DNA of 64,000 nt, taken from Sorangium cellulosum So ce56 (GTDB lineage Bacteria > Myxococcota_A > Polyangia > Polyangiales > Polyangiaceae). The stretch is taken from the NCBI RefSeq assembly GCF_000067165.1, contig NC_010162.1, positions 11,892,501 to 11,956,500 of the forward strand. The letters run 5' to 3'. A program made the position numbers and the translations under genes. This document shows positions 36,703 to 44,625 of this stretch, one piece after another. The notes under the pieces were generated by a model, which ran no database searches, was not told where the DNA came from, and saw nothing but the letters and a program-made list of their open reading frames with translations. The number at the start of each line of letters is the position of its first letter. The stretch's first letter is position 1.

Positions 36703-38628
36703 ATGCTCGACACGCGGGAGTTGCCGCTCCTCCGGGCCCTCGCGGGCCGATACCCGACGACCGAGGCCGCGCTCTCGGAGATCGGCCATCTGCGGGCGAT
36801 CCTGTCGCTCCCGAAGGGGACGGTGCACGTGGTCAGCGACGTCCACGGCGAGCACAGGAAGCTGAAGCACATCATCAACAACGCCTCGGGGAGCCTGCGG
36901 CCGCTGGTCGAGCGGGTCTTCGGCGACCGGCTCACGGCGGCCGAGGAGCGCGCGCTGCTCTCGGCCGTCTACTACCCTCGCGAGAGGTATGCCCGCGTCG
37001 CGTCCCACAGCGAGGGGGCGCGGTGGGCCTTCCTGATCTGGACGCTCGCGCGCGAGGTCGAGGTCATCCGCGCGCTGTCGCTGCGCTACACGCTCCGCCA
37101 GGTGGAGGCGGCGTTCCCGGAGGACATGCGGGGCCTGCTCCGCGAGCTCGTGTCGGCGCGCGCCACCCTCGGCGAGGGCGGCTACCTCGACGCGCTCCTC
37201 GATCCGTTCGTGCAGCACGGCCGCGAGATCGAGATCTTGCGCGCCACGGCGCGCGCCATCCGGAACCTGACGGTCTTCGAGCTCGTGGTGGCCGGCGATC
37301 TCGGCGATCGCGGTCCCCGGCTCGACAAGGTGATCGAGTACCTGATGCGCCAGCCGCGCGTGCGGGTCGTGTGGGGCAACCACGACGTGAGCTGGATGGG
37401 CGCGAGCCTCGGCCAGGAGGCGCTCATCGCCACGGTCGTCCGGCTCTCGCTGCGGTACGGGCGCCTGTCGCAGCTGGAAGAGGGCTTTGGCATCTCCGTG
37501 GCGCCGCTCGATCGGCTCGCGCGCACGGCCTACGCCGACGATCCGGCGGAGCGCTTCGCGGTCCGGGGCGAGGGGCTGCGCGACGCCCTGCTGATGGCGC
37601 GGATGCAGAAGGCCGCGGCCGTCCTCCAGTTCAAGCTGGAGGGGCAGCTCTGCCGGCGCCGCCCGGAGTACGCGCTCGAGCACCGCTGCCTGCTCCATCG
37701 CATCGACGCGCGCGCGGGCACGGTCGCGATCGACGGCGAGGTGTTCCCGCTGCTCGACGCGCGCTTCCCGACGCTCGACCCCGGCGATCCGTACGCGCTG
37801 ACGCCGGACGAGGCGGCGTGCGTCGCCCTTCTGAAGGAGTCTTTCCTGAGGAGCCCGGCGCTGTCCCGCCAGATGCGCTGGATGGTGCAGCAGGGGACGA
37901 CGTGGCTCAGGCGCGACCGGGCGCTCATCTTCCACGGCTGTGTCCCGGTGGACGGCGAGGGCGAGCTCCTTCCTTTCGTGGTGGACGGCGAGGTTCGCCG
38001 CGGCAGGGCGCTGTTCGACGCGCTGGAGCGGACGGTGCGCCGGGCCTTCCGGGCGGGCGCGCAGGAGGACGTCGACATGCTCTGGTACCTCTGGACCGGG
38101 CCGCTCTCGCCCATGTTCGGCAAGGACCGGATGACGACGTTCGAGTCGTATTTCGTCGCCGACGAGAGGACGCACAGGGAGACGAAGAACCCTTATTTCC
38201 ACCTGATCCACGACGCCGCGTTCTGCGGCCGGGTGTGCCGCGAGTTCGGTGTGGACGAGGAGCGCGGGCTCATCGTGAACGGGCACGTGCCGGTCCGGGT
38301 CGAGCGGGGGGAGTCGCCGATCAAGGCGTCGCGCCGCGCGGTGACGATCGACGGGGCGTTCTCGGAGGCGTACGGCGACAAGGGGTACACGCTCGTGCTC
38401 GAGGCGAGCGGGGCGCGGCTCGCGCAGCACCACCATTTCACGTCGGTCGAGCAGGCCGTCGAGGCGGGGGAGGACATCATCCCCGTGATCTCCGACGTGG
38501 AGGTCTACGAGGCCGAGCGCCGGGTGGGAGACACCGAGAAGGGGGAGGAGATCGAGCGGGAGATCGAGCTCCTGGAGCGGCTCATCGAGGCGTATCGAGA
38601 CGGAGCGCTCCTCGAGCAGCCGAGGTGA
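36703..38628 (+). CDS. fbp: Fructose-1,6-bisphosphatase, class III
   Basis: The product is 641 aa from ATG 36703; class III enzymes of Firmicutes are about 640-670 aa. It hydrolyses fructose 1,6-bisphosphate for gluconeogenesis in the cytoplasm. It has the calcineurin-like metallophosphatase pattern: [12 protein letters not shown] near residue 45, [19 protein letters not shown], and further metal-binding histidines in the C-terminal half (INGHVPV-like VNGHVPV and the preceding block). The opening [18 protein letters not shown] and the segment KNPYFHL match the family. The gene is solitary between a response regulator and a cytochrome-like lipoprotein gene. Confidence 0.93.
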
Positions 38629-38661
38629 CGTGAGGCGCGGCGGGGGCCGCGCCTCCTCGGA

Positions 38662-39453
38662 TCAGTCGAGCTGGCCGTCCAGGATCCAGTCCTCGAGGGT
38701 CTTCTGCTCCTCCGCGGTCAGGCAGCGCGCGTTGTCGGCGTCCTCCACCGGGTCGCCGGTGCATCCACGGGTGCGCGGCATGCGGGTGGCTGAGTCGAGG
38801 TCGTGGATGCGGATGATGGTGCACGCCCCCTGCGTCCTCGGAAGCTCACCCGCTTCCACGGCGCACTGGGTCGAGCTCGAGGCAAGCTGCGAGGACTCGT
38901 AGGTGATGGCGAAGCCGCTGGCCGGCGCGGGATCCGTGCGGGTGTGGCAGGGCGAGCACTTCGCCAGCAGGATCGGCTCCACGTCGGCCCACCGTACCGG
39001 CTCGCCGCCGGCGCCGCCGGCGCCGCCCGTGCCGCCCTCGCCGCCTGCGCCGCCGGTGCCTGGAGCGCCGCCGGTGCCGCCCTCGCCGCCTGCGCCGCCC
39101 TCGCCGCCGGTGCCTGGAGCGCCGCCTGCGCCGCCCTCGCCGCCGGTGCCTGGAGCGCCGCCGGTGCCGCCCTCGCCGCCTGCGCCGCCCTCGCCGCCGG
39201 TGCCTGGAGCGCCGCCGGTGCCGCCCTCGCCGCCGGTGCCTGGAGCGCCGCCGGTGCCGCCCTCGCCGCCGCTGCCGCTGGTGGTGCCGCCGCCAGTTCC
39301 TGCGCTGGTGCTGGTGGAGGTGCCGCCGCCGGCCTCTCCGCCTGCGCCGCCTGCGCCAAAGTCGACCTCGTCGTCACCGCACGCGGCGAGCGCGAGGAGC
39401 AGCGTACCGGTGGTCATGAAGAGACGAATGGAAGTACGCGGGATAGAGACCAT
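38662..39453 (-). CDS. Gly-rich lipoprotein with one c-type haem motif
   Basis: The product is 263 aa. The N-terminus holds a signal with lipobox LAAC (residue about 25); a start at ATG 39417 is an alternative. Residues 30-145 are a Gly-rich spacer of repeated GGEGGTGGAPGTGG units. The C-terminal 110 residues begin WADVEPILLAKCSPCHT, a cytochrome-c motif (CSPCH), and end with EEQKTLEDWILDGQLD. This pattern is typical of the single-haem domains often found in planctomycete and myxobacterial surface proteins. Its GC-rich repeat array may vary in copy number. It is probably exposed on the outer membrane. It converges on fbp with 33 bp between stops. Confidence 0.85.
   Translation of the reverse strand: MVSIPRTSIRLFMTTGTLLLALAACGDDEVDFGAGGAGGEAGGGTSTSTSAGTGGGTTSGSGGEGGTGGAPGTGGEGGTGGAPGTGGEGGAGGEGGTGGAPGTGGEGGAGGAPGTGGEGGAGGEGGTGGAPGTGGAGGEGGTGGAGGAGGEPVRWADVEPILLAKCSPCHTRTDPAPASGFAITYESSQLASSSTQCAVEAGELPRTQGACTIIRIHDLDSATRMPRTRGCTGDPVEDADNARCLTAEEQKTLEDWILDGQLD
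39007..39270. repeat. Tandem GC-rich coding repeat encoding GEGGTGGAPGTGG units
   Basis: The plus strand reads repeated CGCCGGTGCCTGGAGCGCCGC and CGCCCTCGCCGCC blocks in a partly regular 36- and 54-base order, with several exact copies. It encodes the Gly-rich spacer of the haem lipoprotein. Such arrays change length by slippage or recombination. Confidence 0.8.
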
Positions 39454-40376
39454 GCGCGGAGAATAGGCACGTGCAGTCTCCCGGGTAAATACTGCCGCAC
39501 AGACGCCACGATTCTATCATTGTTCCCTTGACGGAATATGCTTCCGCTGAATCGCGACGGTAGAAGCTCCGGCCCGCCCGTCGGCTCGTGCTGCGTGAGC
39601 CCATGGCTCTGTCCGGTGGTCCCGTTCGACGGCGCCGATAGCGCCGCGCCCGGCTGGAATCGGCATTGCGGGGGGTCGACCGCGCGTGGGCGGCCTCGAC
39701 GAGCTGACGCTCGCGCGCGGCGTGGTGCCGCGTTTGCCTCGTATCCCCGAGGTGCCACGGCTCATGATAGCTGTTCGTCGTCCTCTTCATGATGGATCGT
39801 CGAGCGCAGGCTCCCTCGACGCCGACGGCATGCAGGTAATGTCAACTCCTCTGAGCGTCTCTCGTCCTCGCGCGAACGCCAGCGCTCCTCCTTGTCTACC
39901 TCGCGCGGTCTCTCGATCCTCGGATCGGAGATGATGTGCTCGACCCCGGTGAGCCCGCATCCATCGATGAGCCCGTCGCGTGCTCGCTCGTGCACGGGTT
40001 GTCGCGTTATGCCACGGGTGGATTACCGCGCCGCGCCATCGGGTTTGTATATTGCGGCCCGACTCGGACTATGGTTAACCGGTGGCGTCCCAGGACGCAC
40101 CGTGTCATCCGGCGCGCCACGAGGCACGAGGGAGGCCTGGCTCGGGCTCATGGCGACGGCGCGGCGGCGACGCCCGCGCGATCACGCGGTCACGTGGTCG
40201 CGCGGGCGAACCCTCGTTCGCGGCGTGAGGGGGGCTTGCGTGCGGGGGGAGTCATGGATTAGAACGTTCCCTCTCTGTCTTATATTTCTTACACGTCCCG
40301 ATCGACGCTTTACTCGACTGTCACGGTTCACCTTAAAGCCCATCCTTCATCTCATCGACAAGAGAGGGGAGCACCC
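39454..40376. other. Intergenic, 923 bp, upstream of GH3
   Basis: The two flanking genes are divergent, so both promoters lie here. The final 130 bases are AT-rich (TTATATTTCTTACACG near 40280), a likely promoter of the GH3 gene, though no exact boxes can be assigned. A short GGTTAACC palindrome lies near 40074. No gene is seen. Confidence 0.4.
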
Positions 40377-42596
40377 ATGCGCCTCACACGGTATGCAACA
40401 TGGATCATGGCGGCGGCTGTCGTTCTCGCGCCGGCCGCCTGCGGTGACGACACGTCCGACAACCCGACCGGCTCCGGAGCCAGCTCCGGCGCTGGCGCTG
40501 GCTCCGGCGCTAGCTCCGGCGCCGGCGCTGGCTCCGGAAGCGGCTCTGGCTCCGGCAGCGGCTCTGGCGCTGGCGCTGGCTCCTCCGGCAGCGGCTCCGG
40601 GACCGGAGGCGGCGGCACCGGCGGCAGCGACAGCACCGGCGGCGGCGGCAGCGGCGCCGGCGACAGCGTCGGCCTCCTGCCCTGCGACAACGGCTGGCCC
40701 GAGGTGCGGAGCGCGATCGCGCAGGATCCGGCGATCGAGGCGGCCATCGCCGAGCTGCTCGGCAAGATGAAGGTGGAGGAGAAGGTCGGCCAGATGGTGC
40801 AGGCCGAGATCCAGAAGATCACGCCGGCCGAGGTGAAGCAGTACAACATCGGCTCCGTGCTGAACGGCGGCGGCTCCTGGCCGGGGAAGAACAAGAACGC
40901 GACGGCGGCGGACTGGGTGAAGCTCGCCGACGACTTCTACAACGCCTCGGTGGACACCAGCGGTGGCCGCGTGGGCATCCCGATCATCTGGGGCATCGAC
41001 GCGGTGCACGGGAACAACAATGTCCGCGGCGCCACGCTCTTCCCGCACAACATCGGCCTCGGCGCGGCCCACGACCCCGATCTGCTCGAGCGCATCGGCG
41101 CCGCGACGGCCAAGGAGGTCCTCGCGACCGGGCTCGACTGGACCTTCGCGCCGACGCTCGCGACCGTGCGCGACGACCGCTGGGGCCGCACGTACGAGGG
41201 CTACTCCGAGGATCCCGAGATCGTGAACGCCTATGGGGGCCGGATCGTGCAGGGCATCCAGGGCGCCGCGAACAGCCCTGATCTCCTCGGCGCGACGCGC
41301 GTCATCGCGACGGCCAAACACTTCATCGGTGACGGCGGCACGGACAAGGGCGATGACCAGGGGAACAACCTCGCCTCCGACACCGAGCTGTGCACGATCC
41401 ACGCGCAGGGCTACCTGTCTGCCATCCCGGCGGGCGCGCAGACGGTCATGGCGTCGTACAACAGCATCCGCGGCCAGAAGATGCACGGGAAGGGTGATCT
41501 GCTCACCGGGGTGCTGAAGGACAAATTCCACTTCGACGGGTTCGTCATCGGCGACTGGAACGGTCATGGGCAGGTGTCGGGCTGCACCAATTCCTCGTGC
41601 GCCGCCTCGATCAACGCCGGTGTGGACATGATCATGGTCCCGGACGACTGGAAGGCGTTCTACGAGAACACCCTCAGCCAGGTGAAGGGGGGCCAGATCT
41701 CGATGGCGCGGGTCGACGACGCCGTGACGAGGATCTTGCGGGTCAAGATGCGGGCGGGGCTCCTCGGCCCGAAGAAGACCAAGCAGGCGCCGTCGAAGCG
41801 GATGTTCGCGGGAGATCAGTCCGTGCTCGGGCAAGCGGAGCACCGGGCCCTCGCGCGCGAGGCGGTCCGGAAGTCTCTTGTCCTCCTCAAGAACGCCCGC
41901 GGGGTCCTGCCCCTCGCCGCCTCGGCCAAGGTGCTCGTCGCGGGCAAGTCCGCGGACAGCATCTCGAACCAGTCCGGCGGCTGGTCGAGGACGTGGCAGG
42001 GCACCGAACTGACGAACGCCGACTTCCCGGGCGCGACGTCGATCTTCAAGGGGATCCAGGACCTCGTGTCGGCCGGCGGCGGCCAGGCGACGCTGAGCGC
42101 CGACGGCTCCGGCGCCAGTTCGGGGAGCTTCGACGCGGCGATCGTGGTGATCGGCGAGACGCCTTATGCCGAGATGCAGGGGGACATCCAGGTCGCGACG
42201 GACGACACCCCGCACGCGAAGACGCTGGAGCACGCGGCCTACCACCCCGAGGATCTGCAGGTCCTCCAGGCGATCCGCACGGCCAAGTCGGATCTGCCGA
42301 TCGTGACGGTGTTTCTGTCGGGCCGTCCGCTCTACGTCAACAAGGAGCTGAACCGCTCGGACGCCTTCGTGGCCGCGTGGCTCCCGGGCTCCGAGGGCGG
42401 CGGCGTGGCCGACGTGCTGTTCGGCAAGCAGCAGTTCCAGGGCAAGCTCTCGTTCTCCTGGCCTGCGACCGAGTGCCAGCGGGTCAACCGCGGGGATGAC
42501 GGCGCGCTGTTCCCGTACGGCTTCGGCCTGACGACGGAGAACAAGGAGACGCCCGCGGCGCTCCCGGAGCCGTCCTCCGGCGGCGGCTGCAACTGA
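40377..42596 (+). CDS. Family 3 glycoside hydrolase (beta-glucosidase type) lipoprotein
   Basis: The product is 739 aa; GGGGAG precedes ATG 40377. MRLTRYATWIMAAAVVLAPAAC is a lipoprotein signal, then a Ser/Gly-rich linker of about 60 residues. The GH3 barrel has IWGIDAVHGNNNV, the WTFAPTLATVRDDRWGRTYEGYSEDP block, ATAKHFIGDG, ASYNSIRG and the nucleophile in FVIGDWNGH (D393). The second domain starts near residue 490 (LVLLKNARGVLPL) and ends LFPYGFGL. It cleaves beta-glucosides or related oligosaccharides outside the cell. A divergent paralogous tail lies at 61176-61340, linked to the duplicated right flank of the toxin locus. The gene is intact. Confidence 0.95.
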   Translation: MRLTRYATWIMAAAVVLAPAACGDDTSDNPTGSGASSGAGAGSGASSGAGAGSGSGSGSGSGSGAGAGSSGSGSGTGGGGTGGSDSTGGGGSGAGDSVGLLPCDNGWPEVRSAIAQDPAIEAAIAELLGKMKVEEKVGQMVQAEIQKITPAEVKQYNIGSVLNGGGSWPGKNKNATAADWVKLADDFYNASVDTSGGRVGIPIIWGIDAVHGNNNVRGATLFPHNIGLGAAHDPDLLERIGAATAKEVLATGLDWTFAPTLATVRDDRWGRTYEGYSEDPEIVNAYGGRIVQGIQGAANSPDLLGATRVIATAKHFIGDGGTDKGDDQGNNLASDTELCTIHAQGYLSAIPAGAQTVMASYNSIRGQKMHGKGDLLTGVLKDKFHFDGFVIGDWNGHGQVSGCTNSSCAASINAGVDMIMVPDDWKAFYENTLSQVKGGQISMARVDDAVTRILRVKMRAGLLGPKKTKQAPSKRMFAGDQSVLGQAEHRALAREAVRKSLVLLKNARGVLPLAASAKVLVAGKSADSISNQSGGWSRTWQGTELTNADFPGATSIFKGIQDLVSAGGGQATLSADGSGASSGSFDAAIVVIGETPYAEMQGDIQVATDDTPHAKTLEHAAYHPEDLQVLQAIRTAKSDLPIVTVFLSGRPLYVNKELNRSDAFVAAWLPGSEGGGVADVLFGKQQFQGKLSFSWPATECQRVNRGDDGALFPYGFGLTTENKETPAALPEPSSGGGCN

Positions 42597-42608
42597 ATCC
42601 ATCCTCCG

Positions 42609-42640
42609 CGCCGCTGCCGCTCTCGTGAGCGGCGGCGGCG
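42609..42640. terminator. GC-rich hairpin after GH3, likely terminator
   Basis: CGCCGCTGCCGCTC, a TCGT loop and GAGCGGCGGCGGCG pair over 14 positions with one wobble, 12 bases after the GH3 stop. No T run follows. A related hairpin stands at 61353-61381 in the duplicated right flank between the GH3 tail and the oxidoreductase gene. Confidence 0.55.
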
Positions 42641-42723
42641 TTCGTAGGACAGCCCGAGGAGACCGAGCCTGCCGCGCGGCGGGCCGGGTCTTCGCGCTCA
42701 GCGCGTCAGCTTGCCGCCTCGCC

Positions 42724-42893
42724 GCCGCGGGGATGCGGCCGGAGGCGAAGCCGATCGCCACGATGCGTCCCTCGAAGGCGACGCATTTCGTCGACAGATC
42801 GAAGACGTCGCCGCCGACGGGGTCGAAGACGATATCGGCGCCCCGGCCCGAGGTCCGCTCCTTCACGATCGCGACGAAGTCCTCGAGCCGGTA
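42724..42893 (-). pseudogene. 170-bp fragment of the quinone oxidoreductase gene
   Basis: This block matches 61627-61796, inside the intact oxidoreductase gene, at 165 of 170 bases without gaps. In frame it still reads LEDFVAIVKERTSGRGADIV, FDPVGGDVFD and GFASGRIPAA, then loses homology on both sides. It is a recent, broken duplicate with no start, stop or function. Confidence 0.9.
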
Positions 42894-42957
42894 CTTCGGA
42901 CCGTGTGGGCGGCGCTTGAGCACGGCGAGGTGCGTGTGGCCAGCGTAGTCCAAGAGC

Positions 42958-43602
42958 TTCCGTCCTGCGCATCGTTCGCGCGGGGCAACGACTGGAACGG
43001 GAGGTCGTTCATCGATGTCGTCGACGAACGTCGTCCACGCCACCGCGCCTCGAATCCGCGCCTCCACCCGCTCCAGCAGCCCCGCCTCGTTGTACGTCGG
43101 CTTGACCTCACTCGCGTCCGGCGCCGTCACGCTCGTCGGTCGGTTCAGCGCGCCGTACGCGGTCTGCGTGCCGAAGCTCTCGGCCTCCAGCAACGGCTCG
43201 GCCGCCGTCGCGACGGCGGCCACATCCGCCAGCGCCGACCAGTCGGCGTCCGCGTGCACGTCGCTGCGCAGCCGGCGCGAGGCCTGTAGCACGTTGCCCT
43301 TGAAGTCGTGCGTCTGGCTCGTTACAACTCCCGTGCCATCATACACCTGGTACGGCCTGTCGCGCAGGCTCAGCGACGTCGCCTGCGGATGCGCTTCGCC
43401 GTAGGCGTAACGGCGCGCCAGCCCCTCGCAGCCCGCGCCGAGCTGCACCTTATACGCATCGAACACCACCCGGGAGAACGTGCCATTCGGCAGGTCGGTC
43501 CGGATGAGCCGGCCGAGCGGATCGTACCGCAGGAGCGGCGTGACCCCCGACTCAATGAGCTCCACTTCGTCCTCGTACTCCTCCGTCGCGCTGAGGAACG
43601 GT
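42958..43602 (-). pseudogene. Collapsed RHS/TcC fragment
   Basis: Blocks at 42958-43007, 43011-43448 and about 43451-43602 are colinear with parts of the intact TcB-TcC gene (about 46388-46440, 46769-47223 and 47665-47815). About 330 bp and 440 bp are missing between them. The frame reads ILRYDPLGRLIRT-type RHS repeats and QASRRLRSDVHADADW. Identity is high (about 90% by eye), but neither a toxin tip nor an SpvB region is present, so it is a remnant or displaced copy of an RHS core. Confidence 0.85.
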
Positions 43603-43862
43603 GATCATCTACGGCGCCTCGTGGTGCGAGCCGTGCCACCAGGCCGCGGACTACCTGCGCTCGAAGGGGATCGCCGCGGCGGTGAGGGACATCGAGGAGG
43701 ACGCGGGCGCGGCCGCGGAGATGCAGGACTAGCTCGCGAAGAGCCACCAGCGCGGCGGCAGCATCCCGATCATCCACGTGCGGGGGCAGATCCTCGTCGG
43801 GTTCAGCCCGGGGGGCGATCGACCAGGCGCTCGCGCGGGCGGCGGGCGGGACGACGCTCTGA
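43601..43862 (+). pseudogene. Decayed glutaredoxin/thioredoxin-like gene
   Basis: From GTG 43601 the frame reads VIIYGASWCEPCHQAADYLR, with a CEPC redox motif, and continues DIEEDAG. An in-frame TAG occurs at 43730-43732, after which IPIIHVRGQILVGFSPG continues as in glutaredoxin-like proteins. One extra G near 43815 shifts the frame before ALARAAGGTTL and its TGA at 43860-43862. One nonsense and one frameshift mark it as a pseudogene. It abuts the RHS fragment directly. Confidence 0.8.
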
Positions 43863-44110
43863 GGGGGCGGCGGTCTGTCGGGCGCGAGAGGTCTCCCGAG
43901 CTGCCCGGCTCCGCCTGGCCCCCTGAGCGCGTGCGCGCGGGGATGATCGAGCTCGACTGAGCCCCAGGGCTCCTACACTTCCACTTCGCGCACGTGCTGC
44001 CCGCTCAATGCGAGCGTCGCCTATCAATCGACATCCGGTGCACTCTTAGCAACGGCTACCTCGCCGCGTAGGCGCGCCCCCTCTGTTACACACTCGTGAC
44101 TACACCACAT

Positions 44111-44617
44111 TTATTTCCTCTTCAGCAGGCGTCGCCCCTCATGACGAAGCTTCTGCGTGGGACCAGAATCGGCGAGCGCTGCAAGCGCTTGTGCTACCTT
44201 CGGCGAGCGCTCGATGAGTTTAGCCCAATCAAGCGCAAGAGAGGCCCAACGCAGGGACTCGCTCGCAAGACCCGTAGCGACCACATCTTCGAACGGAAAT
44301 AGTTCTATGAACTCCTCCGGTATTCCTTTAATTTGCAGCCCTTCCAGAAGACGTTGGCGCGCCTCGACCGGCGTAACCTCCAGGATTGGCAGCAGAAATA
44401 CGCATTCATGTCCCAGCGGGAACTCGCTCGCGGATTTCTCCCCTATTCTGACCCACCAGCCATCCGAAGAGATGCCCAAATCGAGTCGCGCGGTCTCGAG
44501 CGATGCGACGGGAGTCAACCGTATCACGGGTCCATTGTCCGGCCCATGCAGAACTCTCCAAGGGATCGATAACTCGGTCAGACTTGCCACGAGCTGACGG
44601 TGCCGTTCCGTATCCAT
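44111..44617 (-). CDS. Candidate immunity protein for the TcC toxin tip
   Basis: The product is 168 aa from ATG 44617, eight bases after the TcB-TcC stop; its Shine-Dalgarno (TAGGAG) overlaps that stop codon, so translation is coupled. It is soluble, with alternating beta and helical segments (WWVRIGEKSASEFPLGHECVFLLPILEVTP, split around residue 70) and a basic LLKRK end. No family is recognised. The surrounding bases are only about half G+C (53% in one line counted), against about two thirds or more in the core of the toxin gene. A small downstream gene of foreign composition beside a variable toxin end is the usual picture of an immunity gene, but the function is unproven. Confidence 0.65.
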   Translation of the reverse strand: MDTERHRQLVASLTELSIPWRVLHGPDNGPVIRLTPVASLETARLDLGISSDGWWVRIGEKSASEFPLGHECVFLLPILEVTPVEARQRLLEGLQIKGIPEEFIELFPFEDVVATGLASESLRWASLALDWAKLIERSPKVAQALAALADSGPTQKLRHEGRRLLKRK

Positions 44618-44625
44618 CAATTCTC

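Noticed and set aside
39007..39270. Regular repeat array considered as CRISPR
   Set aside because: No unique spacers; units are in frame with the Gly-rich lipoprotein.
40347..42720. Minus-strand continuation of the RHS and oxidoreductase fragments across the GH3 gene
   Set aside because: Beyond 42724 the frame is antisense to GH3, whose motifs are clear on the plus strand.
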